From the NCBI GenBank assembly GCA_025529335.1, contig JAMYHX010000098.1:42827-106826 (forward strand): 64,000 nucleotides of DNA, in the 5' to 3' direction. The notes under the pieces were generated by a model. The model saw nothing but the letters and a program-made list of their open reading frames with translations. It made no database searches and was not told where the DNA came from. The position numbers were made by a program, and so were the translations under genes. The stretch is from Rhizopus sp. PT2906. Taxonomy: Eukaryota; Mucoromycota; Mucoromycetes; Mucorales; Rhizopodaceae. This document shows positions 36,471 through 48,971 of this stretch, piece after piece (the stretch's first letter is position 1; every line of letters begins with the position of its first letter).

Positions 36471-39400
36471 AGCCTAAAGAGCAATGTTTCCTTGCGAGTT
36501 TTTTTTTTTTTTTTACTATACATTAATTATTGTATACTATTACAAGTTAAATAAAAAAAGCGTATTACTATAGCTACAGTAGCTACTTGTGAGAACGTCA
36601 AGTTTATACTCGTCCTTCTATTTTTCACAAGCAGACAAAAATAACTTACCCCTGAAGATGATTATAACACAATTCTAACTTGTCTTTTTATATAACTAAG
36701 GTTTAGAAGAAAAAAAAAGACTGACCACAAAAATGCGTTATTCTTACAGACACACCATACTTAATTCTGATTGTCCCATGATAAATTCATGCACTAATCA
36801 TGTTCTCTTATAAAGTGATGCTATTTTTAATGATGAACTCTCCCTTGTCTCAGAATAAAAAAGAGACACTCCTCTTATATTTCAATGTTATGCTTCGTGT
36901 TGTGTAGGTTTAGTTTGTCTAGTGTATATTGAACTGCTTATACCACTAATTGTGAAAATGCAGTGCAAATAGTGAAACCCGAATTCATTCGTGCATGTAG
37001 TGTTTTTTGGTAAAAATGATGAAAGTTTACTAAAACAAAGGTATTCAAGAAATAGGGAATCAAAGTTGACGATAAAAAAAGATGAAGAAAGAAACGAGAA
37101 AAACAATTGAAAAATCAAATCAATTTTGAACGTTTGATACTTGCATTTCGACAGTTGAAAATATTTACATCGAAGCCTACGACGAGATTATGTCGTAAAA
37201 GAGATCGCATGTTATGACCATTGTTGACAACAACTCCCTTAATTGCACTATTTTTCCTGAATACGGCATGTGTACGCTATTGATCCTGGTCTTAAGTCAT
37301 GAATGCCTTCTGGATCTGTTGAGACCCGCAAAATCGAGCACAACAAGGCGAGTCTGCAGTGGAGAGTTCTTCACATACACGATCAAATCAAACGAGACAA
37401 TACAAAAATATGATCATAATCCAAAGTCTATTTTTTTTTTGTAATGTTCCTTAGACTAATTTCACGGTATTACCTTGTAAATCGCCTTGGATGTGTCGTA
37501 ATTCATTCATCATGGCTATTACTTTGCTTGAATTGTTAGTGTCTCTTGCCATGAGTGGTGACTTGAAGTTGTACACCAGTGAAACATAAACACGCTAGCA
37601 TAAATCTTTCGTGTGCAATACATTGATCATGCTTTGCAGCAATCGGACATGGCTGCAGCGGATTCTTTCAAACTTAATTTCCGTGAATATCCTATAGTTA
37701 TTCATCCTTTTTTTTTTTCAGGGACTGAACGTATGTACGGACGATAATTGAATGTCTGCTGCACTGCATTTTCTAAACACCATTCCCAAAAGCGAGCTAG
37801 TAAATACATTATCATGTTCATGAGAACTCAAAGCTTCCTGACTTTGTCAAGCTGTGACCCACGACAAACAGTTATGGCTGATCCAAATTGGCTATCGCTG
37901 GAGAGTCAACAGCTGATCTGAAATACTAAAAGTTTGACTAATTTTACAGGCGCTACCTCCAGATACTACCTATGATGTTCTTCAGCAAACCTATTCATTG
38001 TGTATCTTGATGCTACACATGAGTTTATAATGATACATCTTGGTTTGTTTCTTTTCAAAAAGAAAGAAAATAAAAATGCCGTTATTGCTGCATTTAATTT
38101 TATGTTGTCAGGTGTTTTTAACAAACAGCCAAGACCGATCACGTGTGTTTTACATAAATGGGCATCTCACTGGACAGTCTTAGATCAGGTAGAGGCTTTG
38201 ATAGTAAAATGAAATCACAATTAACGACCCGGGGTAGCGTTCACAACATTAGCTACTTTGTTGTGCATGTAGTGCTTTCCTTATCTTTTAATAAACACTG
38301 TAAAATAGCAATAATCCCAATCCAGGCTAATGATCTGTGTGATGCAACCCATTCGTTTCTTCGGGTATTCAAAAGTAGGAAGTTTCACTTCTTGATCTTT
38401 TACTGGCCATTACTTTTAGCCGCCGAGTGGTTTCTCTTGCGATGATCCCCCTTTGGGAAATTAAAACGTTAGAATAAAGTTCCGTCCGATCAGTATTTGC
38501 TTCAGGTACCCCCCTTTTTTTTTTTCTTTCGCAATCAAGATTATAATTAATTATCATGAAATTAAAACCAGTACAACGTATACACAAAATGGTATCAGCG
38601 TAAATCACTTCTTCAAAAATATCTTGAGTCACCTCATTTCACATGGGAACTTTGTCCCTTCCCGTCTCTTTCCAATATTGTATGACAAAAACTTGTTGTA
38701 CCTCACTGACTTCTAACTCAAAAGCCACGTTGCTTATGTAAATGCTATTTAAATGAACCCTTTCATCCCCGAGAAAACAAGGTGGTTTTTTAGAAAACAG
38801 CTGTAATGCCCATTGTTTGTTGGTTTTACATGCAATTAAAGATATTTTCATAAAAGACAAAAAGATCTATTCTAGCCACTTATCTTCATTGATTACTTTT
38901 TTTTTTTTTACTGCCCATTTAGTAATGATAGCACCCATGGGATCGAACGATGAATTAAAAATAATTTTAAAAGGAGAAGACATTGGGAAAAGTGTATAGA
39001 ATGACCGCATTTGAGCTCAGAGTAACCGTTTTCGCGCTGTAGAGAACTATGGAATCATTGAATAAGACTTCATGCGTGATTATTAACACGTAAATTATTC
39101 TCTACGCTGGCATTCGAAAGTATCTTTATGGGCAATCGCTCAATTAATGTTAAATGACTCCTAAAAGCCATTGTTCACTATCGAACAAGTCTATAATTAA
39201 TGAAAATGACAAGTAAAGGCAGTCCAAAAGATTTTTTGTCTATAAATCCCAGTGAGCTTCACATGCATTTCTTGCTATTGTGACCGAGCCTTTAGCCAAG
39301 TAAAGTTCTTTGTAGAAACTCGAGAATTCAATCGAAATTTTTATCTGGTAAAAGTTGGTGATTGCAATGATAAGAGGGAAAAAAAAAAGAAGATACCTAT

Positions 39401-39969
39401 CTAGCAATTACTACTACTGCCACTACTACGCTTTTAGAAGCCTTTGGGCTGGGCACCCGTTTATCAATCCGCTCCAATTGGCTGTCGTTTGATATATGAT
39501 TGGAAATGATTTAGACCAACCCGTTGGTATTACATTAGTAAAAGCACTACACATACACTTTCTCAAAATTATATCGTTCGGATTGGTCGTGTTTCTGTAT
39601 ACGTTGTATACTAAAATTTCACAAACATGCTATTATTTTCACACAAAGACCCATTGCTATCTTCAGTATTTAGTAAAAAAAATAGTATTTTTTTTACTAT
39701 AAACTTCATTGGTTCCGTCTTTACTTGGTTCAAAAATTGCCATGGAAACAGGCAGGGAAAATGCAGGGATGGGGAAATGACTTTGAATGGTCCTACCGGA
39801 TTGTTCCTTATTGGTGTCATTCGTGTGACATACCTCGCTAATCTGGAAATACACACAGTTTGCAAAAAGTTATAGTGAGCATCATCTTTCTTCTCATTAT
39901 CCTTTTTTCTTTAGTTCTTTTTCGATTGATGATATTTTCTTCTATACCTTTACTACTTTACCTTCAACA
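36471..39969. other. Long gene-poor stretch, possible relic coding sequence
   Basis: About 3.5 kb with no intact gene. Many short ORFs lie on both strands. The most gene-like patch is 38369-38860 on the minus strand (separate entry). At 37440-37680 the minus strand also shows a short open stretch, but nothing recognisable. Confidence 0.4.
38369..38860 (-). pseudogene. Interrupted ORF of unknown family
   Basis: Two ORFs in the same frame, 38639-38860 and 38369-38632, are separated by a single stop (reading DKVPM, stop, NEVTQDIFEE), so together they form a 160-codon reading frame with one break. Composition looks protein-like (VAFELEVSEVQQVFVIQYW, then EEVIYADTILCIRCTGFNFM), unlike the surrounding shadows. 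I do not recognise the family; a remnant of a mobile-element ORF is possible. A chance open frame cannot be excluded. Confidence 0.3.
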
Positions 39970-41674
39970 ATGATACAATTATCGCCTTATGGCCAGCGAG
40001 TCGTACTAAGAATCAACCTCATTGGAATGTGGATAGCTGTCCTTGTGAGTGTTAGAAACTTCACTATCTGTTATAGTCAATATAGAAAGACGAAAGGAAA
40101 GATGTAAGCAATGAATTTAGTCTTTGGGGGATGTCGTCTAACTTTTTTTTTCCTTTGCGTAGCCATTTAATAAATATGGCGCAAGTCACTGTTCTTTTTG
40201 TGCACAGACTTTTATATGGCATCATTCCCTTATTTGAAATACATACTTGCGCTTATTTCCCACTACTAGTATCGTAAGGATATTTTAACGTCATTGAATG
40301 GATCAATTACTTACTCTTCTTTATGTAGCTTATGGCATATAAGTAAATGCTCTAACTTACACTCTAATCAGCTATTTTTATTAATCTAATATCATAATTT
40401 AGCTTATATATTATTTTATGTCGTGATGTTTATGCGACTAATCATCTTAGAACTCGATCGTTATTCTCGCTTAATCAAATGCATTGGCCTTTTACTCATC
40501 GGTTTACGATTTGCTGATTGGCCCTATGAGCTTGCCTTTATTTCCATTCAACAAAGAATTATGGCGCAAAATCCAGGTGATGACGCTACTTGTTGGGCTA
40601 TATGGTATATACAAATATGACTTATCAAGATATACATGACGTTAACGCTCTTTAGGGGATCGGGAGTCATCGTTTTAAACTTTATCGGCGATGCATTAGC
40701 CAATTTATTCCTCAGCGGCATGTTTGTTAGAGGTTAGTCGAGTACTTGACAGCACACAGACCACCAATTAATGTTTTGTTCTACCAGATTGTTTATACAC
40801 ATCAACAGTTCCAAGACAATCGCTAGCCAGCATAATAGACTAATTTCCAGCATTGCCAGAAAATCTCTCATCTGCTTAACCTTGACATTTTTTGTTAATC
40901 TAGTCATGAATTTACTTAAAGTTACAATGTTTCTTGGCAATCAATCTGATGTAACTTTCACACACTATGACAAGCGGAGCTTACTGACATTGATTTGATA
41001 TAGGCCTTCACTGTTTATTTTGAGCTCATTGAATCTACTCTGCTAGTTGAGGCTCTTCGTAATGATAGTTCAATGAGGGCTGGCCCAAACACATCTATCT
41101 GTGAGAGCTGTCATAAGGTATAGCATAGCCACTCTATTCTATGTGTGTATATGTATTTAACAGCACCTCCTTTTTTGTTTCATAGGAGTTGAGTCATAAT
41201 GGTGGACACAAACGACCCAATAACAGTGAAGAACACCATAGTCAGATGCTTGTTAGATCATTCAGTAATCACCAGAACAAAAAGCATAGTTTTATTTCAG
41301 AAACAGATGAAAACACTGCTTACGATGAAAACTTAATAGAAAACATCACTCCTGTTCAGCCTGCCATGTTTCATTCAAAGCAGCATCGCCATACTCACTA
41401 TCAACATCAACAGAAACTGTCGGGCGATCTTTCGGAACAAGAGACTCATTCCTTTTCCACCTCGCTGGCCCCTAGGCCAATTACATCATCAAGCAAAGAC
41501 ATGTTTATGTCTCTCAATCCTCCTTCTGCACCTCTTCCGCCACCGCCCTTCTCAGGCGAATCTTTTGCAATGATAAATGTAGAAAAGGATCATCATGCTT
41601 CGCATACTTCACCAACAGCGTCCAGATCTGAAAGTGTTGCCAATAGCAGTCATTCCCAGCCAACGTCTTATTAA
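39970..41674 (+). CDS. Putative seven-helix membrane protein with Ser/His/Pro-rich tail
   Basis: Multi-exon gene starting MIQLSPYGQRVVLRINLIG. Seven hydrophobic segments can be counted: LIGMWIAVLVSV, VTVLFVHRLLYGIIPLF, ITYILFYVVMFMRLIIL, IKCIGLLLIGLRFADWPYE, SGVIVLNFIGDALANLFLS, SLICLTLTFFVNLVMNLL, and FTVYFELIESTLLVEAL. A roughly 165-residue low-complexity hydrophilic tail follows, with poly-Pro near the end. A 14-nt exon (40329-40342) is required to keep the frame. One junction near 40733-40790 stays in frame only with a 27-nt intron; the more normal acceptor at 40788 would shift it. The topology suggests a fungal receptor-like or sensor protein, but I recognise no GPCR motif. Function unknown. 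Confidence 0.6.
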
Positions 41675-42083
41675 GATAGCATATAGAATATGAATCTATC
41701 TTTTTTCTCCCTGTTAGCTTGTTAACTTTTAAAATGTTGAATAATTTGTAATTGATAATAATGACACTACGATTTCTCTCTATGCAGTAAATTTGTAATT
41801 TATTACAATAGCTCAAGAGTTGATATCTGCTAATAAACATATCTCAACATTATAATAAAACGCACTCAGTTTACTTTATTTTGTGCTTCAAGAGTTAACG
41901 TCATAAGCAATCAAGCAATCAGTTATCTTATAGTTAATAGCCTGTGAGAGATATTCACTTCTATACACAAAATGAATGGTAAAGAGAAAGTAGAAATTTC
42001 TTTATTCAAGTCTTTCTCTTTTAAAAAGATGATCCATTGCTTCTTTTTGTTAACAAGTGAAGGTGAACGGGTATAAGTGCCCT
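41675..42083. other. Convergent intergenic gap
   Basis: About 400 bases between the 3' ends of the seven-helix gene and the EXORDIUM-like gene. AT-rich; nothing supported. Confidence 0.5.
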
Positions 42084-43145
42084 TTATTTACCAAGAGAGC
42101 ATTGCTTAGTCTCAAGATCAAAGATAGTTTGTACAAGATATTTGTTTCCAGCCAGTTCTATGTTGTAACCTCCGCTGTTTTCTTGGGTGATATTTCCAAA
42201 CTGGTAGGATACTGTTCCTGTGCCTGAGCAGAAGTCGCCCAATTCAATATTGGAGCCATTGTCTTGGATGACCCAAGCATTGTTTCTTGGATCTGTCAGG
42301 ATGTCTTGAAGCTCGTGAGAGAATATAGTAATGGCTGCATCCATAGCTGGTGAATTGTTTGGTGAGCTCTTAACATTAACTTGTGGCATACAGCTTTAAA
42401 AAAGAGAGGGTATTCATTTAGAAAGAGTCAAGATGTGTCTGTTTTAAGTGTATGTGTACCTGTTTGGACATATTCCGGGATAACCAATAAACATATACTG
42501 GAAATCATTATCATAGCTATTATATCCACAATTGGCAGTACAGAACTCGGCATCCTTTACGTCAGGTCCTCCCATGATGATATAGATACCGTTACTATCG
42601 ATGCGATTTATAGGTGAAAGATATCCTGAATTGACAGCATCAACAATAATTTTTTTATGAGCGGCTGATGTCAAGTTGAGCGATTGACTTCCGGCATCGT
42701 TTACTGCAGCTGCTAAATTAAGTGGGCCAGTAACTGTTCTTCCAGAACTGTCAAAGTATTGATTTACTAATAAAGAAGTCAGTGATGTTATTTTAAAGCC
42801 AAAAATAAAAAATATGTTACAAAGCTTAAACCAAGGGCTGATAGAAATGTTTTCGACAAAATGCATAAAGATTGCTTGTTCTTGCTGTGCTTGAGGTGAA
42901 GTCCAGTTGCCATAAAAGATTATGTAAACTAAGCCCCAAGTATTAGAATGGTATTATTATTATTATTATTTTGTTTAGGTACCATTCACTTTATCATGAA
43001 GGATATTGCCACCCTGATTTTTAAACGAATTTCCGTATTTAGCAATAGTGGACGATGTGGTAGTCGTGTTTGTTGCTGTATTCTGAGCATAGACCAAGCT
43101 TGTCATTAAAGTGAACAAGCATGTTGCTATTGACAATAACTTCAT
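42084..43145 (-). CDS. Secreted EXORDIUM/PHI-1-like protein
   Basis: Four exons reading in phase. Start MKLLSIATCLFTLMTSLVYA is a signal peptide (ATG at 43145). Then VYIIFYGNWTSPQAQQEQAI, FVENISISPWFKL, LLNQYFDSSGRTVTGP, YIIMGGPDVKDAEFC, CGYNSY, MFIGYPGICPNSCMPQ, and near the end ITIFSHELQDILTDPRNNAW and QDNGSNIELGDFC: together the phosphate-induced protein 1/EXORDIUM domain (PHI_1). HELQDILTDP is the HEL(A)..TDP block of the family. These proteins are best known in plants as extracellular growth-related proteins; fungal members are uncharacterised. Conserved cysteines suggest an oxidised extracellular fold. The second intron contains a short (TTA)n/AAT run near 42955. Promoter and regulation are not visible. 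Confidence 0.85.
42952..42971. repeat. (TTA)n microsatellite
   Basis: Trinucleotide run inside the first intron of the EXORDIUM-like gene. Confidence 0.9.
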
Positions 43146-44607
43146 GTTCAAGAACAAAAGAAATGAAAAAGATACACTGGGAGTTTGAAATATAATTATA
43201 GACGTCGTTTTGATTGGTTGGCTTCTAATTATTTCTTCAATACGGGTACAGTCGTACAACAAGCACTTTTGCCACTAAAAATAAATATAAATGAAAAAAA
43301 ATAGCAAGTCTAGCATCATTGATAGTAAAATACGGTCAATGAGAAAGTCATAGACTGGATCTTTCTGATTAAACAAGCTCTGAATTGATACCATTGTTTG
43401 CTCATTAATTTGATTCTTTAGAGGACAATAAATACTTTCTTTTAAAGATAAAGAATTAGGCATTTTTTAACACAGCCTTTCTTTGGCCCTTGATCTGTCA
43501 TAAAGCTATTTTATATGGGCTCTTATATTGATCATAGGGTAACTTTCAAACTGATTACATATCTAAGGCTGTAAAGGAAGGCTCAATATATGTAGCTCTT
43601 TGAATCGTAAGGTTAAAGCAGCTGCCAACAGTGAATACAGCTGCATCTTTAATGAGTTACTTTCAGGAGGTCTTTGAGTGTTTTTATTGTCTGTGCCTTC
43701 ATTAACTAAATAGACTAGAGCCTGCTAATAAAGAGTTTATTTAATCAGTAGAGGGATGACATACAAAGCAACCTTATTATGTTGATATAATGCTTTATAT
43801 GATGCATGCAACTTATTTATGCTGTTGTTCCATAAAATTTTGACATGAGATCTGTCTTAAATACTATTGATCGTTATTTACTCGGAAGCCACCAACGACT
43901 ATAGTAGACGCCAAAAAATAACATATATTTATAAAGTCTTTAATCATGAAGGTTGATTTTTACCTTGGCCGTTACTTGGATTACATGAAGTTGGATACAT
44001 TTCTTTAAGGAAATACGGCTTCAAGAGTTATTGTATCTTTATTGTTATAATAGTAATGGATGGATCATTTGGAGATCATAGGTGGGTTTATGTTGTCTTG
44101 AATAGCACTGTATCAGGAATCATGGATCCAGTTGGTCATTTTCAACCATTGCCTTAAATTTCTTAAAATAGCATGGCCAATAAAATTAAAGAGCCGGTTG
44201 CTGTTAAAAATGGATTAAGATTTATTAGTTTTATGGCTAAACTCTTCCTATCCTTTTGTCAAGCAGCTTCCCCCTTACGTGGGTTCAAAGATGAGCATAT
44301 TAGTAGCTATTGCTATGAGTTAATTGTCATTATTGACATGTAAATTGAATGCGTTGAATAAAGAGAATAACTCTAAAGACAGCAAAGGGGGAGGAAGAAC
44401 AGAGAGGGAGTGAGTCGATAAACTTAGGGAAGGGGAGAAAAGCAAAATGCGTGTTTTATAACTTTCTCCTTAAACAAAAGCTTAAAGAAATTAGCCGTTC
44501 AACCCCCTAACACTACCTTCTTTCTTCTTCTATCTTCTTCGCTGATAGAAAACAGCATCTGATACATATCTGTAATATACTATATTTTTTTCATATAAAA
44601 TAATTCC
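43146..44607. other. Divergent intergenic region, no firm gene
   Basis: About 1.46 kb between two divergent genes. A minus ORF of 62 codons (43275-43463, MPNSLSLKESIYC) starts with ATG and is followed by a possible intron, but joining it to the EXORDIUM-like gene would bury the signal peptide, so I do not call it. Purine-rich strings near 44390-44420. Confidence 0.45.
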
Positions 44608-46663
44608 ATGGTTGCTACACAAATGCGCAGTACACTAAGCACTGGACTTGACAGCCAATCAAGTAGTGGTAAATCCAAACGACGACCTTCGTATCGTAAA
44701 ACATCAGAAAAATACACAACATCAAAAAACCCTTCAAGTAGTCGACCTAGCCCAGCCAATGCTCATATGCGCAATGTACATAAAAGGCGCTCACGTTCAT
44801 TATGTTCCGACATACCTCATGTACATCAGGATAATCGAAGGCCATCAGCGCCTGCCGTAAGCAACGTTCCACGTCTGTCAATAGCCGAACGGTTCATGGC
44901 ATATGGACATTCTTCGTCTACTTCTCAGCTCGTGCCAGACACTAAAGCCCATGATCGTGCTGTATCGCCAACAATGACTACAAAATCTCTAGATGTGCAC
45001 AATTCAAGCTTATCCGATTTGCCTGCAGTAGGCAGTAACGGTAAACTTTCAGTCGCTGAACGTTTTATGAATGTCAGTGTAAGCTCACCATCTGATTCGT
45101 CCCTAAGTACCTATGCTCAACAATACAGAGAGAGATCGATGTCCACCTTTTCTGGAAGAACACTTCATACAGCAACCTTGTCCTCTCTTTGCCCCACTCC
45201 AGATCCTGGGGCAAGAAAACTATCTATTGCAGAGACCTTTATGAAAGCCCCTAGTATTTGCAATCCTACACCTGCAGGTGAAAAGCTCTCTGTATCCTCT
45301 ATAAAGGGCTCAGATATTCCTACACATTATAATGACAATGAACCAAACTATGAATCATCCTCAGGTATTATTACTCACACAGCGTTCTCAATAAAGTATG
45401 TTTTAACATTAATGTTACATAGCACATCCGCTTGATTTGAATCAACAAAGATTATCCATCTTTGATGACCCACATAACTTTAATCTGGATACTTATTTGC
45501 GTCCAACATCAGTCCTAAGCTTCACACTCGACAACGAAAAGCCAAGAAGGCCATGGGGCAGCCAAGATACCTTGGTGCAACAGCAGATAATGGACAAGAA
45601 AAAACTTATTCATGACCAACTTATGGGATCGAATAAAAAGTTTGACGTCTTTGATGATACTCGATCTGCTTTTTCAAAGGATTACTTTGGAAACCCCACC
45701 GATTACCATGTCACGCGAGGTGATGGCTTATCTTCACATTTTGGTCCTGGAGGCGAATATGATGAGCATACGGATATTGAGCTTGGTTATGAGAAAGCGC
45801 ACAGCTATCGGAATTATGGAGAAGATGAGGTATATGAAGATGATCAGGAGGACAAAGCTGGAAAGGATCACAGGGATGGACACTATGACCAATCAGAGAT
45901 TCATGCAAAGAAGCGCAAGCTACAAGAAAATGAAGACTTTGAAGCTCCTTCTGGATGTTGGTTAGGATGCTGTTTCATCAGTTGTAGTGGTCAATCAAAA
46001 AATCAACCAAGCCAAAAACAAAAGCACAATAAGAGCAATGGATCTCGTTCGAGAAAGAAGGGGTGCGGAAAAAAAGGATGCGTGTTTTTTACTTTTATAT
46101 TTCTGATTGTCATCACTTTAACCATTTATTTCATCTGGCCACATGCCCCATTAATGCGTATCGAAGGTGCATCATTGACTTCTCCACCCAAGATAACCGA
46201 AACGAAGCAAGGTATAATGGTCGGTAACGTTGCATTCGAAAGCGAATGGTTAGTGAATATAACAGTTGATAATCGACAAAACCATGTACCTACCAAGTTA
46301 ACACGAGTTCAGGTGATAGCCAAGGATGCTCTTACAGGGCTCGTCATAGGAAAAGGGTTACATAATGATGACCCTAACCCAGATACTATTACCCTTGCTC
46401 CTGGAGCGATTTCGATTATTCAAATACCAATTCACGTGGACTACCAAGCAAGGGAAACCACCGATACGACCTTTGTAGACCTTATAGAAGCGTGTTCTCC
46501 AAGGTACGCTCCCAATGTAAACGACTCTTTACCACCTGGGCAACATGAAGCTTTGCCATTACATTTTTGGATAACACTACACTTTTATGGAATGGACTGG
46601 TTAGGCTATAAGCCTACACTGATTGCTGCACCAGCAACAGGAGGCTTTGTTTGCCCTCAATAA
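44608..46663 (+). CDS. Single-pass membrane protein with LS(I/V)AE(R/T)FM repeats and LEA-2-like domain
   Basis: Two exons (44608-45395, 45451-46663) give 666 residues. The N-terminal 260 residues are Ser/basic and disordered, carrying a repeated motif: LSIAERFM at 90-97, LSVAERFM at 147-154, LSIAETFM at 205-212 and LSIFDDPH at about 264, spaced 57-59 residues. Then comes an acidic segment, a Cys cluster (CWLGCCFISC, about 432-441), a basic stretch and one helix (about 474-492, FFTFIFLIVITLTIYFIW). The C-terminal domain reads GNVAFESEWLVNITVDN, PTKLTRVQVIAKDALTGLVIG and resembles LEA-2/NDR1-type beta domains of fungal vacuolar or plasma-membrane proteins. The predicted topology is cytosolic N-terminus, lumenal or extracellular C-terminus. 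Function unknown. Confidence 0.75.
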
Positions 46664-46954
46664 CTGATATGGTGGATGTATAAAAAAAAAGCTTGTTCAT
46701 GTATCCTTCCCTTTTTCTATATTAAATTGTGTAAACGGATAGTTCTTGCTTGATGTTCTGTTTTGAAAGTAAAAATCGATCATTCACATTAAATGATAGT
46801 TACTTTTACTATGTAAATCTCAACATCAATTCAAATGATATATATACACACACTCTCTCTCTATCTTGAATTAAAGGATGTATTGTGGAATAAAAGAATA
46901 TGTTTATAAAAATTAAGAAAAAAAAAGCCAATAAATAAAATAAAACAATGACCA

Positions 46955-48971
46955 TTATATGTGAATCAATTGCCTCAAGACTCCAGGCATATAATCCACT
47001 CTGTTGTAGTAGTTGGTTAACTTCCTCTTGAACCATTCTTTTACACCAAGTAAGGACTTGTATCCTGTATGACCCTCTATAGCTAATCTAAAGTCCACAT
47101 GATGGTTGACACGTATAAGGAAATCAGCAGCAACAGAGAAACTTGTGCAGAAAGGAAGACTGGCGTCTTGATCAATTTTGCCTTCCAAGAAAGCGTGAAG
47201 GCCACCAGCGATGTAACTTGGTCCTTTTCCTATACGAGGAAGCTTTTGATCCCAGAGAACATCGTCATAAATAAATTCAGCGATGGAATCAATGATTGGG
47301 AACAGCGTTGTCGTGTTTAAAAGATTTCTTGCGATAAGGTCAATATGATGTTCTAGCAATTGACGATACTCTGGCACTTGTAGAATAGCAGATGTTAAAG
47401 GTAATGATGACATTCTACCAAACTTCATGTAATCTCCCACTAGCATAGCATCCATATCAAAAGGACCATTACCCAAGGTGTAATCGTAATCCCAAGGGAT
47501 ATACACGAATTTTCCTCGCTCAGGATCTTTGTACAGATAAAAGTTGTTTGTATTTTCAGTATATCCATCAGCAAATCCAAGTAAAAACTCCATAGCCATG
47601 CTAGCCAAACACGTATATTAGTCAAAGATGAATTTATATAAAGCGAGCTTACTTTGTCAAGAAGCCTTCTACGTCAAGACGCTTTTCCCATTCATATCTT
47701 GCTCTAGCTTTTGCCACAGAATTCGTGGATCTCTGTAAATAATGCTGGTCTCGTATAAATCTTGTAAATTCAACCAGCTCTCCAAAATCTTTTTTGCCAT
47801 CTTTAGGGCCCTCTGCGATTTCAAAAGAACTTTCTTCAAAAACTCTGGGATCATCTCCCTTGAACGAAAAGTCTGCTCTGTTGTGTTCTGTTCTGCCACC
47901 ATGTCCTTCATAAGTGATACCATTCTTATATTGTCCATTTCTTTTAGAGTCAAACTCGTTGGCAAGCCAGGTCGAGTCATACTTTTCGACAAGGAGATAC
48001 AGGCCAATAGGCTGTTCATTCATAAAAAGTCTGAGATAAGATAAGTTAGAACACATTATTCAAAACAAAGTAGAAATGGAGCGAAGTAATGAAGCTACCT
48101 AACGTAAGATGCTCTTGTCGTAGGTTGGTTGACTGCATGCAACATATTAGCTGTGATGTATTCTCGCATGTAGCTAGGATCATTAGCTACGGAACGTAAT
48201 TTGAAGTGTCTAAATCCGCTTAAGTTGTAGTCTTCTTTGGGAATCTTGATCTTGTAGGGAAACTTATTAAAGTATCTTGATGTTCTTCCGCTGATTCCAA
48301 ATTCAACGTTCATAAAGTGTTTCACTTTAGTAGCACTATCAAAATGGTAAAATAAACTGGCTAGACAACATAGAGCGAGGGGTAATATGTACCTGATGTG
48401 TGTAACATTTGCAATAACCGTAACATCATCAAGGTATTGCTTATGCATAGAGATTAAACTGGCTGGATCAGCTTGGATATGTATAGTAGGTATCTGACCA
48501 GAGATATGAAGGTCTCTATCATCACGCCTATTATGGCTTTTCGCAATTCCTTCTACAGTCTCAAAATTCAAAACTTTTTTAGCGTTCCAATTACGATTGT
48601 AAAATTCATTAAACGTCCATGCTCTTGCCGTGGGGAATCTCACAAAACGTTCTCTTTCCACTATTTCCTTTGTTCCTTTCTTTAATTTAGCATAGTAATA
48701 GGGCTTTTCACTTGGTGCTTTAGCTTGGAATATGATGCTACTCTTTCCAGAAGGAGAAAGTACATAGACTTGCCCATCAATGACAACAGCAGCATCAGTA
48801 GAAGGAGAATTAATGATGACACTATAGAGCGTGTCTGCGACGATACGATGTATATATAGCAGTAATACTAATTATCTATGTGTATAAGAAAACGATTGTA
48901 TGGGAGATGATAGTCAATTTACCTAGGTATAAGTAAAGAGGTCGTGGCAACCCACGAATGACTATGTTCAT
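46955..48971 (-). CDS. CotH-family protein
   Basis: Multi-exon gene on the minus strand of the spore-coat-H (CotH kinase) family that is expanded in Mucorales. Family blocks: PLYLYLDTLYSV..., ERFVRFPTARAWTFNEFYNR, FMNEQPIGLYLLVEKYDSTW, ITYEGHGGRTEHNRADF, FLLGFADGYTENTNNFYLYK and YIPWDYDYTLGNGPFDMDA, where WDYDYTLG holds the acidic metal-binding pair. The C-terminus ends ...RVDYMPGVLRQLIHI with no GPI-anchor signal, and no convincing signal peptide is found at the start, which I place at the ATG at 48971 after a strong acceptor; an unseen upstream exon is possible. Some secreted relatives in pathogenic Mucorales are host-cell-binding surface proteins; whether this one is secreted cannot be decided here. 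Confidence 0.85.

Noticed and set aside
43275..43463. 62-codon ORF with ATG upstream of the EXORDIUM-like gene
   Set aside because: Joining it would bury a clear signal peptide, and alone it has no features.
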